From Luteimonas vadosa (GTDB lineage: Bacteria; Pseudomonadota; Gammaproteobacteria; Xanthomonadales; Xanthomonadaceae): a stretch of DNA of 64,000 nt. Position 1 is the stretch's first letter, and every line of letters begins with the position of its first letter. Below, piece by piece: positions 9,213 to 17,936 of this stretch. The notes under the pieces were generated by a model that had not been told where the DNA came from, did not search any database, and worked only from the letters and a program-made list of their open reading frames with translations. The translations under genes and the position numbers were made by a program. The DNA lies in the NCBI RefSeq assembly GCF_039543545.1, contig NZ_BAABJY010000002.1, positions 62,001-126,000 on the forward strand, written 5' to 3'.

Positions 9213-10094
9213 TCACCACTCGATGCGACCTGAGACGATCGGGCACGCGCGACCGCCGGACCAGACCTCGCCGTCATCGTCCACGTACAGGTCGATGATG
9301 GCGTCGTAGCCGACTTCGCGTCCCTGGCTGACCCGGTAGCGGCCGTCCCGCCCGGGCAGGGCGTCGCGTGAAGCCAGCCAGGCCGCCAGCGTGGCGTTGG
9401 CGGCGCCGGAAGCGGCGTCCTCGAACGGCGTCGGCGTGCCTCCCACCCAGGCGCGTACGGCCAGGTAGAACACGGGATCGTCGCTGCGCGCAAAGACGCA
9501 CAGGCCCATGGTGTCCGTGGATTCGGCGAGCGCGGCGATGGCATCCCAGTCCGGCTCGGACGCGCGCAGGGCGCTTTCGCTATCGACTTGCGCCAGCCAC
9601 CATCGGCGGCCCCCTTCCACCAGCGCGGGCGGCAAGGGCCCCACCGGCAGTCCCCGTAGCGCTGCGCGCAAGCGCGGATCGTCGTGCGTCGCGACCTCGA
9701 CGACGCGCGACCGCGGCGTGCGTACCCCGATGGTGCGGTGCCGGCCGTCGCCGACGACACGCAAGGGCAGTTGCCCGGCCAGTCCCTCCTGCACCAGCAG
9801 TCCGTCGCGCGGCACGGCCAGGCCCGCGTCGAGCACGGCGTGCGCGGTACCCACGCTGGGATGTCCGGCGAAGGGGACTTCGCGCCGCGGGCTGAACATG
9901 CGCAGCGAGTAGCTGGCATCGCCGGAAGCAGCGGGGAACACGAACGTGGTCTCCGGCAACCGGGTCCAACGGGCGATCGCCTGCATGGCGGCATCGTCCA
10001 GGCCGGCCGCATCCAGCACCACCGCCAGCGGATTGCCCGCGCCGGGGCGGTCGGCGAACACATCCATCTGCACGTAGCGGCGCGCGAGGGTCAT
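9213..10094 (-). CDS. PhzF family epimerase/isomerase, copy 1
   Basis: A 293-residue PhzF-family protein with two similar alpha/beta barrel halves. The N-terminal VQMDVFADRPGAGNPLAVV, the catalytic Glu in LPETTFVFP (about residue 45), FAGHPSVGTAHA and a GxxxGAAN-type segment near residue 240 are all present. The family includes the phenazine-pathway isomerase PhzF and many uncharacterised epimerases; no phenazine genes are nearby, so the substrate is unknown. A second paralogue and the tail of a third lie just upstream on the same strand, which indicates tandem duplication. I prefer the ATG at 10094 to 10124 because the family motif starts close to it. Confidence 0.85.
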   Translation of the reverse strand: MTLARRYVQMDVFADRPGAGNPLAVVLDAAGLDDAAMQAIARWTRLPETTFVFPAASGDASYSLRMFSPRREVPFAGHPSVGTAHAVLDAGLAVPRDGLLVQEGLAGQLPLRVVGDGRHRTIGVRTPRSRVVEVATHDDPRLRAALRGLPVGPLPPALVEGGRRWWLAQVDSESALRASEPDWDAIAALAESTDTMGLCVFARSDDPVFYLAVRAWVGGTPTPFEDAASGAANATLAAWLASRDALPGRDGRYRVSQGREVGYDAIIDLYVDDDGEVWSGGRACPIVSGRIEW

Positions 10095-10131
10095 GCGCCC
10101 GCCTTGCATGCAGGGGTGCTGCAACGATCGC

Positions 10132-10217
10132 GCCGCGCGCGCGGGTTGTGCCAGTGACTCACGGTCGTCACCAATGGAATTCTCCCCGGAACACCAACTG
10201 GACTTCTCCGCCGATCC
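10132..10217 (-). pseudogene. C-terminal remnant of a third PhzF paralogue
   Basis: Read on the minus strand, bases up to about 10215 encode IGGEVQLVFRGEFHW and then a stop at 10168-10170. This is a near match to the C-terminus of the neighbouring PhzF copy 2 (IGGQVQRVIEGEFHW). The match continues past the stop into untranslated DNA. The whole 86-base block matches 10254-10339 at roughly 84% (my count by eye), at a constant offset of 122 bases. No start or upstream body is present, so only the end of a deleted gene copy survives. Confidence 0.7.
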
Positions 10218-10253
10218 CGCCCGCCGCGCACCCTGAGACGCTGCGCCGAAGAA

Positions 10254-10339
10254 GCCGCGCGCGCGGCTTGTGCCAGTGAGTCAGGGACGTCACCAATGGA
10301 ATTCACCTTCGATAACCCGCTGGACTTGTCCTCCGATCC
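10254..10339 (-). repeat. Direct repeat unit covering the 3' end of PhzF copy 2
   Basis: This 86-base block contains the last 16 codons of PhzF copy 2, its stop and about 36 bases beyond. It is the intact partner of the repeat at 10132-10217. The sequence just after the stop (CAGGACG/TGCCAG region and the CG-alternating run) is shared, so duplication extended beyond the coding part. Confidence 0.7.
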
Positions 10340-11165
10340 ACACCTCTGCATCCCCATCCACCTCGACCTGCACACGCCCATCCCGCCCGACCTCGCGCCC
10401 CTGGCTGGCGACGTAGCGCCTACCCTCGGCTCGTTCGCCAGCGTTAGGCCACTGATCGGCAGCATGCAACGCCGCCGCGATGCAGGCATTGGCGCTGCCG
10501 GTCACTGGGTCCTCCGGGATGTTGTCGGCGGGACAGAAGGCGCGGACGACCAGGTCGTGCCCCGGATCCGTGGCGCTGCCGAAGACGGCCAGACCCACCG
10601 CACCGGTGGCCCGGGTCAGGGCCGCGATCGCCGGCAGGTCCGGAACGGCGCGGCGCACCGCCTGGTCATCCGCCAGCTGGACCAGCCACCAGCATGGCCC
10701 GTTGTTCCAGAGCGCAGGCGCAAGCTGGCCGGGAGCGAAGCCTGCCGTGGCGCGATCAAGCAGGCTGCCGGCATCGGTCTCCAAGCGGGTGGCTCGCGGT
10801 GCGCGGACGTGGGCGAGGCCGGCGCCGTCGATGCGCACGGGCAGCAGTCCCGCGGCGCATTCCTGCATCAGGCGGCCGCCGTTGGCCGCGTTCTCATTGG
10901 CCTGGTGGATCGCCCAGGCCGCACCCACGCTGGGATGCCCGGCGAACGGCAATTCCTGCCGCGGGGTGAAGATACGGACGCGGTAGTCGGCGCCATCGAC
11001 GGTGGGTGGCAGCAGGAAGATCGTTTCCGACAGGTTGGTCCACGCCGCGATCGCCTGCATGGTGGCCGGCGCCATGCCCTGCGCGTCGACGACGACGCCC
11101 AAGGGGTTGCCGGCACCCGGCCGGTCGGCGAAGACATCGAGCTGGAGCCAGCGACGCTTGGTCAT
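10290..11165 (-). CDS. PhzF family epimerase/isomerase, copy 2
   Basis: A 291-residue PhzF-family protein. The N-terminus LQLDVFADRPGAGNPLGVV, the catalytic Glu in LSETIFLLP, FAGHPSVGAAWA and EDPVTGSANACIAAAL are intact. It resembles copy 1 throughout but is clearly diverged, so the duplication is not recent. The start at 11165 is fixed by a strong GGAGGA site 6-7 bases upstream. It is transcribed away from lysAC, with only about 100 bases between the two starts. The substrate is unknown. Confidence 0.86.
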   Translation of the reverse strand: MTKRRWLQLDVFADRPGAGNPLGVVVDAQGMAPATMQAIAAWTNLSETIFLLPPTVDGADYRVRIFTPRQELPFAGHPSVGAAWAIHQANENAANGGRLMQECAAGLLPVRIDGAGLAHVRAPRATRLETDAGSLLDRATAGFAPGQLAPALWNNGPCWWLVQLADDQAVRRAVPDLPAIAALTRATGAVGLAVFGSATDPGHDLVVRAFCPADNIPEDPVTGSANACIAAALHAADQWPNAGERAEGRRYVASQGREVGRDGRVQVEVDGDAEVWIGGQVQRVIEGEFHW

Positions 11166-11271
11166 GCTTTCCTCCGGGACGTGGACGGGAGTGGATCTTC
11201 CCGGATTCGACGCTGCGCCACGCGCCCGTACAATGCTCGGTTCGTGCCCCGCGCGGGCGAGCGCCCATTCT

Positions 11272-13866
11272 ATGCCTTCCCCTTCCGCAAGCGCCCCGTG
11301 GATCGTGCTCAAGTTCGGCGGCACCTCGGTGTCGGAGCGCGCACGCTGGGACACCATCGGGCGCCTGGCGCAACAGCGCGCCGACGAACACGCCGCGCGG
11401 GTGCTGGTGGTCGTCTCGGCGCTGTCGGGCGTGACCAATGCGCTCACGGCGGTCGCGGCGGGCGAGGGCGATGCCAGCGCGGCGATCGAGGCCCTGGCGC
11501 AGCGGCATGTCGACTTCGCACGCGAGCTGGATCTCGATCCCGACACGGTGCTGGGCGAACGCATCGCGCGGTTGCGCGCGTTGCTCGTCGACCCGCGATT
11601 CGAGGCACGCCCCTACGACTGGCAGGCCGAGTTGCTGGCGCAGGGCGAGTTGCTCTCCTCCACGCTCGGCGCCGCCTACCTGGGCGCGCAAGGGCTGGAT
11701 TTCGGCTGGTGCGACGCCCGCGACTGGCTCGATGCGCTGGCCATGCCCAACCAGAATGCCTGGGCGACGCGGCTGTCTGTCAACTGCATCGACGCCCGCG
11801 ACGATGCGTGGCGCCGGCGCTTTGCTTCGCAGTCCCCACGGATGCTGCTGACCCAGGGGTTCATCGCCCGGCACGCGGACGGCAGGACCGCGATCCTCGG
11901 GCGGGGCGGGTCGGACACATCGGCGGCGTACTTCGGTGCGTTGCTGAGTGCCAGGCGGGTGGAGATCTGGACCGACGTCCCCGGGATGTTCACCGCCAAC
12001 CCGCGCGAGGTCCCCGATGCCCGCCTGCTGACCCGACTCGATTACTCGGAGGCCCAGGAAATCGCCACCACGGGCGCGCGCGTGCTGCACCCGCGTTCGA
12101 TCAAGCCCTGCCGCGACGCCGGCGTGCCAATGGCGATCCTCGACACCCAGCGCCCGGACCTGCCGGGCACGTCCATCGATGGCGAGGCCGCGACGGTGCC
12201 GGGGGTCAAGGCCATCAGCCGCCGCGACGGCGTGGTGCTGGTGTCGATGGAAAGCATCGGCATGTGGCAACAGGTCGGCTTCCTAGCCGACGTCTTCGAG
12301 CGTTTTCGCAGGCATGGCCTGTCGGTTGACCTGATCGGGTCTTCGGAAACCAACGTCACCGTGTCGCTGGATCCCGGCGAGAACCTGGTCAATACCGACG
12401 TGCTCGCCGAGCTGTCGGCCGACCTGGCGCAGGTCTGCAAGGTCAAGGTGATCACGCCCTGCGCGGCGATCACCCTGGTCGGACGCGGCATGCGCTCGCT
12501 GCTGCACAAGCTGTCGGAGGTCTGGGCCACGTTTGGCCAGGAGCGAGTGCACCTGATCTCGCAGTCGTCCAACGACCTCAACCTGACGTTCGTGATCGAC
12601 GAGGCCGACGCCGAGGGCCTGCTGCCGGAACTGCATGCGGCGCTGATCGACAGCGGCGCGATGCCCGTGCAGGACGCCGGGGTGTTCGGGCCGAGCTGGA
12701 GGCAGATCGTGCACGGCCATCGGGTGCGCGAGGCGCCCTGGTGGATGCGGCGGCGCGGCGAGTTGCTCGAGCTTGCGCAGGCAGGCACACCGCGCTACGT
12801 CTACGACTTGCCGACGCTGCGCGCGCGGGCGCGGGCGCTGGCCGCCGTGGAGGCGGTCGACCGCCGCTTCTACGCGATCAAGGCCAACGCGCACCCGGTC
12901 TTGTTGCGCGCCATCGTCGACGAAGGCTTCGGCCTGGAATGCGTGTCCCGGGGCGAGCTCGACCACGTGTTCGACGTGCTGCCCCGAATCGATCCGGCGC
13001 AGGTGTTGTTCACCCCGAGCTTCGCGCCCCGCAACGAGTACGCCGGCGCGTTCGCGCGGGGCGTCACCGTGACCGTGGACAACATCGAGGCGCTGCAGCG
13101 CTGGCCCGATGTCTTCCGGGGCCGCAGCCTGTGGTTGCGCCTCGACCTGGGCCGTGGCGATGGCCACCACGCGAAAGTGGTCACCGGGGGCGTGGCGTCG
13201 AAGTTCGGCCTGCCGGCGCCGGAGCTCGAGCGGTTCGCCCAGTGCGCCCGCGCGCTCGACGTACGCATCACCGGCCTGCACGCGCACCTGGGCAGCGGCA
13301 TCCTCGCGCCGTCGCACTGGCGGGAGGTCCATGCCGACCTGGCCGGGTTGGCGGACGACCTGGGCACCGTCGAGACGCTGGACATCGGCGGCGGCCTGCC
13401 GGTCCCGTACAAGCCGGATGCGGAACCGTTCGACGTGGACGCTTGGGCAAGCGGGCTGGCCGGGATCAAGGCGGCGTGGCCGCGCTACCGGCTTGCGATC
13501 GAGCCGGGTCGCTTCCTGGTGGCCGAGTGCGGGGTCGTGCTGGCACGCGCCACCCAGGTCGTGGAGAAGCAGGGCGTGCGCCGGGTGGGCCTCGACGCCG
13601 GGATGCACACGCTGATGCGGCCGGCTCTCTACGACGCCTGGCACGCCGTGCACAACCTCAGCCGGAGCGACGAGACGGCCGACACGCGCGCCGATGTCGT
13701 CGGCCCCATCTGCGAGTCGGGCGACGTCATCGGGACCGCCCGCATGCTCCCGGCCGGGACCGTGGACGGCGACGTCATGCTGGTCGCCGACGCCGGCGCC
13801 TACGGGTTCGCCATGGCCAACACCTACAACCTGCGGCCGCTGCCGCAACAGGACGTCCTGGAATGA
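11272..13866 (+). CDS. lysAC: Bifunctional aspartate kinase / diaminopimelate decarboxylase
   Basis: An 864-residue fusion of the first and last enzymes of lysine biosynthesis. The N-terminal aspartate kinase has KFGGTS at residues 14-19, GRGGSDTSAAY, ARVLHPRS and two ACT segments around residues 320-450 (for example SSETNVTVSLD), the usual site of lysine/threonine feedback. The C-terminal PLP-dependent decarboxylase has its cofactor Lys at residue 537 in YAIKANAHP, a HLGSG motif, IEPGR, and the active-site Cys814 in PICESGD. The fused arrangement is characteristic of Xanthomonadaceae. The ATG at 11272 is chosen; one at 11233 would add 13 residues. The stop overlaps the murL start by 4 bases. 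Confidence 0.95.
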   Translation: MPSPSASAPWIVLKFGGTSVSERARWDTIGRLAQQRADEHAARVLVVVSALSGVTNALTAVAAGEGDASAAIEALAQRHVDFARELDLDPDTVLGERIARLRALLVDPRFEARPYDWQAELLAQGELLSSTLGAAYLGAQGLDFGWCDARDWLDALAMPNQNAWATRLSVNCIDARDDAWRRRFASQSPRMLLTQGFIARHADGRTAILGRGGSDTSAAYFGALLSARRVEIWTDVPGMFTANPREVPDARLLTRLDYSEAQEIATTGARVLHPRSIKPCRDAGVPMAILDTQRPDLPGTSIDGEAATVPGVKAISRRDGVVLVSMESIGMWQQVGFLADVFERFRRHGLSVDLIGSSETNVTVSLDPGENLVNTDVLAELSADLAQVCKVKVITPCAAITLVGRGMRSLLHKLSEVWATFGQERVHLISQSSNDLNLTFVIDEADAEGLLPELHAALIDSGAMPVQDAGVFGPSWRQIVHGHRVREAPWWMRRRGELLELAQAGTPRYVYDLPTLRARARALAAVEAVDRRFYAIKANAHPVLLRAIVDEGFGLECVSRGELDHVFDVLPRIDPAQVLFTPSFAPRNEYAGAFARGVTVTVDNIEALQRWPDVFRGRSLWLRLDLGRGDGHHAKVVTGGVASKFGLPAPELERFAQCARALDVRITGLHAHLGSGILAPSHWREVHADLAGLADDLGTVETLDIGGGLPVPYKPDAEPFDVDAWASGLAGIKAAWPRYRLAIEPGRFLVAECGVVLARATQVVEKQGVRRVGLDAGMHTLMRPALYDAWHAVHNLSRSDETADTRADVVGPICESGDVIGTARMLPAGTVDGDVMLVADAGAYGFAMANTYNLRPLPQQDVLE

Positions 13867-15323
13867 CCGACGCCGCCTTCGACCGCGACAAGGTGCAGTG
13901 CTTCCGCTTCGTGCGGTGCCGGTTCGACGCCGACACCGGCATCGCGCACCTCGTCTACGCCTTCGACGACGGCCCGGAGCTGGTCGAGATCGTCAGCGTG
14001 CCCGGCGCACCGTTCCAACTGGAACCCGGGCGCGCGGAAGCGGTGGAGCGGGCACTGCGCCTGCTGCACCTTGTCGCCGGCGTCAGCTACTACAAGGCGG
14101 CGGTGCCACCCGACATCCGCATCGATGGCTATTCGATCGACTCGGGCACGGCCGCGCTGTTGCGCGAGGTCTACGTCAATGGCCTGGGGGAATTCGCCTA
14201 TCGCAACGGACTGGCCCTGCACGGGCGGATCCGGTTCCCGGTGTCCGATGCGCTCCCTTCCCGGCTCGAAAGCGGGGAAGGGAGCGGTGCCTTCGCCTCC
14301 ACCAAAGTTGGGGGCAGGGACGATTCAAGCCCCGCTTCCGCCTCGCGTGAGCAGGGTGAGGGTGCGCCCGTGCTCGGCCTCCGCCGCCACGCCCTCACCG
14401 CCATCGGCGGCGGCAAGGACTCGCTGGTGTCGATCGAAGCCTTGCGGGCGGCAGGCATCGAGCAGACCGTGGCGTGGATCGGCAGCTCCCAGCTCATCCG
14501 GACCTGCGCCGAGCACACCGGGTTGCCGACGCTCGCCATCGGGCGCCAGCTCGCGCCGCAGCTGTTCGAGTTCAACCGCCAGGGTGCGTGGAATGGCCAC
14601 ATCCCCGTGACCGCGATCAATTCCGCGATCCTGGTGCTGGCCGCGTTGCTGCACGATGCCGACCAGGTCGTGTTCTCCAACGAGCATTCGGCGAGCTACG
14701 GCAGCCAGATCGAGGGCACGGGCGAGGTCAACCACCAATGGTCGAAGGGCTGGGCGTTCGAGAAGGCCTTCGCACGGCACGTCCGCGGGCGCGTGGCGGC
14801 CGACCTGTCGTATTACTCACTGTTGCGCCCGCTGAGCGAGTTGGCGGTGGCCCGCCAGTTCGCGAAGAACGATCGGTACGACGCGCATTTCTCCAGCTGC
14901 AACCGCAACTTCCACATCCTGGGGCAACGTCCCGTCAACCGCTGGTGCGGTGTATGCCCGAAATGCCATTTCGTGTTCCTGGCGTTGGCGCCGTTCCTGC
15001 CGAAGCCGAGGCTCATGCGCATCTTCGGCCGGAACCTGCTCGACGACCCGGCGCAGGTGCCGGGGTTCGATGCCCTGCTGGAATACCAGGGCCACAAGCC
15101 GTTCGAATGCGTCGGCGAAGGCCGCGAATCCAGGGCCGCGATGGCGGCGCTGTCGAACCGCCCCGAGTGGCGCGAGGACGCGGTGGTGCGTCGGTTCGCC
15201 CGCGAGATCCTGCCGCAGCTCGAAGAGGCCGGGCTTGCGCTGGCGCCGCTGCTGGAGCTGGACGACCGCCACGGCATCCCACCCGAAGTATGGAACCGGC
15301 TGCATGCGCGTTTCGCAGCTTGA
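13863..15323 (+). CDS. murL: UDP-MurNAc-L-Ala-L-Glu epimerase
   Basis: A 486-residue protein matching the MurL family described in Xanthomonas. MurL converts UDP-MurNAc-L-Ala-L-Glu to the D-Glu form, bypassing glutamate racemase. Visible features are GGGKDS at residues 182-187, an SNEHSASYGS segment, SSCNRNF and the Cys pair CGVCPKCHF. It overlaps lysAC by 4 bases and murD2 by 20 bases. Residues about 130-168 (DALPSRLESGEG to GAPVLG) form a low-complexity insertion encoded by a palindromic repeat unit. Family proteins I recall are near 450 residues, so the insertion accounts for the extra length. The frame stays open. Confidence 0.9.
   Translation: MTDAAFDRDKVQCFRFVRCRFDADTGIAHLVYAFDDGPELVEIVSVPGAPFQLEPGRAEAVERALRLLHLVAGVSYYKAAVPPDIRIDGYSIDSGTAALLREVYVNGLGEFAYRNGLALHGRIRFPVSDALPSRLESGEGSGAFASTKVGGRDDSSPASASREQGEGAPVLGLRRHALTAIGGGKDSLVSIEALRAAGIEQTVAWIGSSQLIRTCAEHTGLPTLAIGRQLAPQLFEFNRQGAWNGHIPVTAINSAILVLAALLHDADQVVFSNEHSASYGSQIEGTGEVNHQWSKGWAFEKAFARHVRGRVAADLSYYSLLRPLSELAVARQFAKNDRYDAHFSSCNRNFHILGQRPVNRWCGVCPKCHFVFLALAPFLPKPRLMRIFGRNLLDDPAQVPGFDALLEYQGHKPFECVGEGRESRAAMAALSNRPEWREDAVVRRFAREILPQLEEAGLALAPLLELDDRHGIPPEVWNRLHARFAA
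14251..14286. repeat. REP-like palindrome inside murL
   Basis: CGCTCCCTTCCC and GGGAAGGGAGCG form a perfect 12-base inverted repeat around a GCT-CGAA-AGC inner stem. It sits in the coding sequence, and the following ~90 bases to about 14375 resemble intergenic repeat-unit DNA (AGCAGGGTGAGGGTGCG segment) rather than the surrounding gene. The unit is read through in frame. Confidence 0.7.
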
Positions 15324-16743
15324 GGCCATCGTCGCGTCCGGCGGCCGCATCGCCCTCTGGGGTTGGGGGCGGGAAGGGCGGGCGGCTTACGGGGTGCTGC
15401 GCGGCCGGCAGTCGACGGCGGCAGGTGCCGCGTCGGCAGGCGCGGACGCGACCCTGCCGTTGACGCTGTTCTGCAACGAAGGGGAGGCCGCCGAGGCGCG
15501 CGCGCTGGCCGATCCGGCGTTGTCCATCGAAACCGATGCCAGCGCCGAGCGGCTCGGTGCGTTCGACGTGGTGGTCAAGTCGCCCGGAATCAGCCCGTAC
15601 GGCCCCGAAGCCGTGGCGGCTGCCGCGCGGGGGACGCGCTTCATCGGCGGCACCGCGATCTGGTTCGCCGAGCATCCCGAGGCGCGCACCTTGTGTGTCA
15701 CCGGCACCAAGGGCAAGAGCACCACCTCAGCCCTGCTCGCACACCTGCTGCGTTCGGCGGGACTGCGGACGGCGCTGGCCGGCAACATCGGCATGCCGCT
15801 GCTGGAACTGGTGGACGGGCAAGCCGAGGCCTGGGTGGTCGAGCTCTCCAGCTACCAGACCCGCGACGTCGCCGGCAGCGGCACGCGGCCCGGAGTCGCG
15901 GTCGTCACCAACCTGTTCCCCGAACACCTGGACTGGCACGGCAGCGAGGAGCGCTACGTGGCCGACAAGCTGGCGTTGGTGACGGAAGCGGCACCACGGA
16001 TCGCCGTGCTCAATGCCGCGGACAATCGGCTGGCCGCCCTCGATGGCCAGTTGCCGTCCAGCACCCTGCGCTGGTTCGGCCGCGCCGACGGCTGGCACCT
16101 GCGCGACGACGCGCTCTACCGGGGCGCCGAGCATGTCCTGGATACGCGTGGCTTGCCGCTGCCCGGTCGCCACAACCGCGGCAACCTGTGCGCGGTACTG
16201 GCCGCCCTCGATGCCTTCGGCCTGGACGCGGCCGCGCTGGCCCCGCACGCGGCGAGCTTCCAGCCGCTGCCGCACCGTCTGCAGGTCCTCGGCACTTGCG
16301 AAGGCACCACGTGGGTCAATGATTCGATCAGCACCACGCCCCACGCGACCCTGGCGGCCCTGGATTTGTATCGGGAGCGGCGCGTCGCCTTGCTGGTCGG
16401 CGGCCATGATCGTGGTGTCGACTGGAGCGAGTTCGCCGCTGCCATGGCGCGCCAGGCGCCGGCCGTGGTGGTGACCATGGGTCGCAATGGAGCCCGGATC
16501 CGGGACCTGCTGGCGCCGGTCGCGGCGGCGGGGGCGTTCCAGTTGCTGGAGGCCGAAGATCTCGAACGCGCCGTCGCGCTGGCGAGCGACGCCCTCGGCG
16601 GGGAGGGCGTGATGCTGCTGTCGCCGGGCGCCCCCAGCTTCGGGCAGTACCGCGACTACACGCAGCGCGGCCGGCATTTCGCGGCGCTGGGCGGTTTCGA
16701 CCCCGCCGCCATCAGCGACATTCCCGGGATCGGCATCGCCTGA
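15304..16743 (+). CDS. murD2: UDP-MurNAc-L-Ala--L-Glu ligase
   Basis: A 479-residue Mur ligase. An N-terminal Rossmann-like domain is followed by the ATP loop GTKGKSTTS at residues 133-141, NIGMPLLEL, ELSSYQ, TNLFPEHLDWHGS, and the C-terminal domain with NDSISTTPHATLAAL and the end motif SPGAPSFGQYRDYTQRG. In the MurL pathway MurD2 adds L-Glu to UDP-MurNAc-L-Ala, and MurL then epimerises it. The start overlaps the end of murL by 20 bases, and gene order supports the functional pair. A canonical murD in a dcw cluster is not in this window, so whether both exist cannot be seen. Confidence 0.9.
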   Translation: MRVSQLEAIVASGGRIALWGWGREGRAAYGVLRGRQSTAAGAASAGADATLPLTLFCNEGEAAEARALADPALSIETDASAERLGAFDVVVKSPGISPYGPEAVAAAARGTRFIGGTAIWFAEHPEARTLCVTGTKGKSTTSALLAHLLRSAGLRTALAGNIGMPLLELVDGQAEAWVVELSSYQTRDVAGSGTRPGVAVVTNLFPEHLDWHGSEERYVADKLALVTEAAPRIAVLNAADNRLAALDGQLPSSTLRWFGRADGWHLRDDALYRGAEHVLDTRGLPLPGRHNRGNLCAVLAALDAFGLDAAALAPHAASFQPLPHRLQVLGTCEGTTWVNDSISTTPHATLAALDLYRERRVALLVGGHDRGVDWSEFAAAMARQAPAVVVTMGRNGARIRDLLAPVAAAGAFQLLEAEDLERAVALASDALGGEGVMLLSPGAPSFGQYRDYTQRGRHFAALGGFDPAAISDIPGIGIA

Positions 16744-16764
16744 GCCGCGGCCCGCGGGGTCAGT

Positions 16765-17784
16765 TCAATGCCCGCGCGCGACCGCATAGCGCGCCAGGCC
16801 CCGCAACCCGGCGACAGCGGTGTTCTCGTCGAGGCCATCCAGCGCGGCCTCGGCCGCCGCCGCGTACGCGCTCGCTCGCGCACGGCTGTAGTCCAGGCTG
16901 CGGGCGGACTCGATGGCCGCCAGCACTTCCGGCAGTGCATCGATGTCGCCCTCTTCGACGATCGTGCGCAGCCGCGCGCGCGTCGCGCCGTCGGCCTGCG
17001 CCATGGCGTGGATCAGCGGCAGCGTTGCCTTGCCTTCGGCCAGGTCGTCGCCCAGGTGCTTGCCCAGCGCCGCCTCGTCCGCGCTGTAGTCGAGCACGTC
17101 GTCGGCGATCTGGAAGGCGAAGCCGAGGTTCAGGCCGTACGCATGGAAGGCTTGCTGCGTCGACGCCTCCGCGCCCGCCAGCAGGGCGCCCAGCCGGGTC
17201 GCGGCGGCGAACAGCACGGCGGTCTTGCGCTCGATCACGCGCAGGTAGGCCGCCTCGTCGGTGTCCGGGTTGCGCACGTGCAGGAGCTGGAGTACCTCGC
17301 CCTCGGCGATCGCGTTGGTGGTATCGGCGAGGATCCGCATCACCTCGACGCGGTCCAGCTCGACCATGAGCTGGAAGCTTCGCGAATAGAGGAAATCGCC
17401 GACCAGCACGCTCGCGGCGTTGCCGAACAGCGCATTGGCCGTGCTGCGGCCGCGCCTCAGGTCGGATTCGTCGACGACGTCGTCGTGGAGCAGGGTGGCG
17501 GTATGGATGAACTCAACCACCGCGGCTAGCTGGTGGGCCTCCGGACCGGAATGCCCCAGGGACCTGGCCGCCAGCAGCAGCAGCATGGGGCGAAGCCGCT
17601 TGCCTCCACCGGCCACGATGTGCTCCGCGACCTGGTTGACCAGGACCACGTCGGAAGCCAGCCGGCGGCGGATCAGCCCGTCCACGGCGGCCATGTCCTC
17701 TCCGGCCAGGGCCTGGACGTCCCGGAGCGACAGGGCCGGGCCCGGGGGCAGGGGCCGTGTCGTCGGGCTTGGTTCGTGTGCCAT
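16765..17784 (-). CDS. ispB: Octaprenyl-diphosphate synthase-type polyprenyl synthase
   Basis: A 339-residue trans-prenyl synthase. The FPP/allylic-binding motif GGGKRLRP is near residue 60, with the first Asp-rich motif LLHDDVVDES and second QIADDVLDYS. These bind Mg-diphosphate and extend FPP with isopentenyl diphosphate to make the ubiquinone side chain. The small residues before the first motif fit a long-chain product. The gene ends facing murD2 (21 bases between stops) and starts divergently from ssb with about 150 bases between, where the ssb promoter lies. Confidence 0.92.
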   Translation of the reverse strand: MAHEPSPTTRPLPPGPALSLRDVQALAGEDMAAVDGLIRRRLASDVVLVNQVAEHIVAGGGKRLRPMLLLLAARSLGHSGPEAHQLAAVVEFIHTATLLHDDVVDESDLRRGRSTANALFGNAASVLVGDFLYSRSFQLMVELDRVEVMRILADTTNAIAEGEVLQLLHVRNPDTDEAAYLRVIERKTAVLFAAATRLGALLAGAEASTQQAFHAYGLNLGFAFQIADDVLDYSADEAALGKHLGDDLAEGKATLPLIHAMAQADGATRARLRTIVEEGDIDALPEVLAAIESARSLDYSRARASAYAAAAEAALDGLDENTAVAGLRGLARYAVARGH

Positions 17785-17866
17785 GCGGGATCCAGCGGGG
17801 GCGAGCGCGGATTATACGAACCGCCGGCAGCGCGGCGCGGGGTTTTCCGACGGGTTCCCGGGCCTG

Positions 17867-17894
17867 CTGCCGATCCCCGTCGAGCGCTTATAAT
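17867..17894 (+). promoter_or_regulatory. Sigma70-type promoter for ssb
   Basis: A perfect TATAAT at 17889-17894 stands 43 bases before the ssb ATG. A weak -35 candidate CTGCCG lies 16 bases upstream. Confidence 0.5.
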
Positions 17895-17936
17895 TCGACA
17901 CTTGTCGCCCGTACTGGCGAAATCCAAGGAAAAGCA

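Noticed and set aside
9213..11165. Phenazine biosynthesis locus
   Set aside because: PhzF-family proteins are common outside phenazine pathways, and no phzA/B/C/D/E/G homologue is present.
11166..11271. Lysine riboswitch before lysAC
   Set aside because: Only about 100 bases separate lysAC from the divergent PhzF gene. I see no conserved L-box elements or terminator/antiterminator pair.
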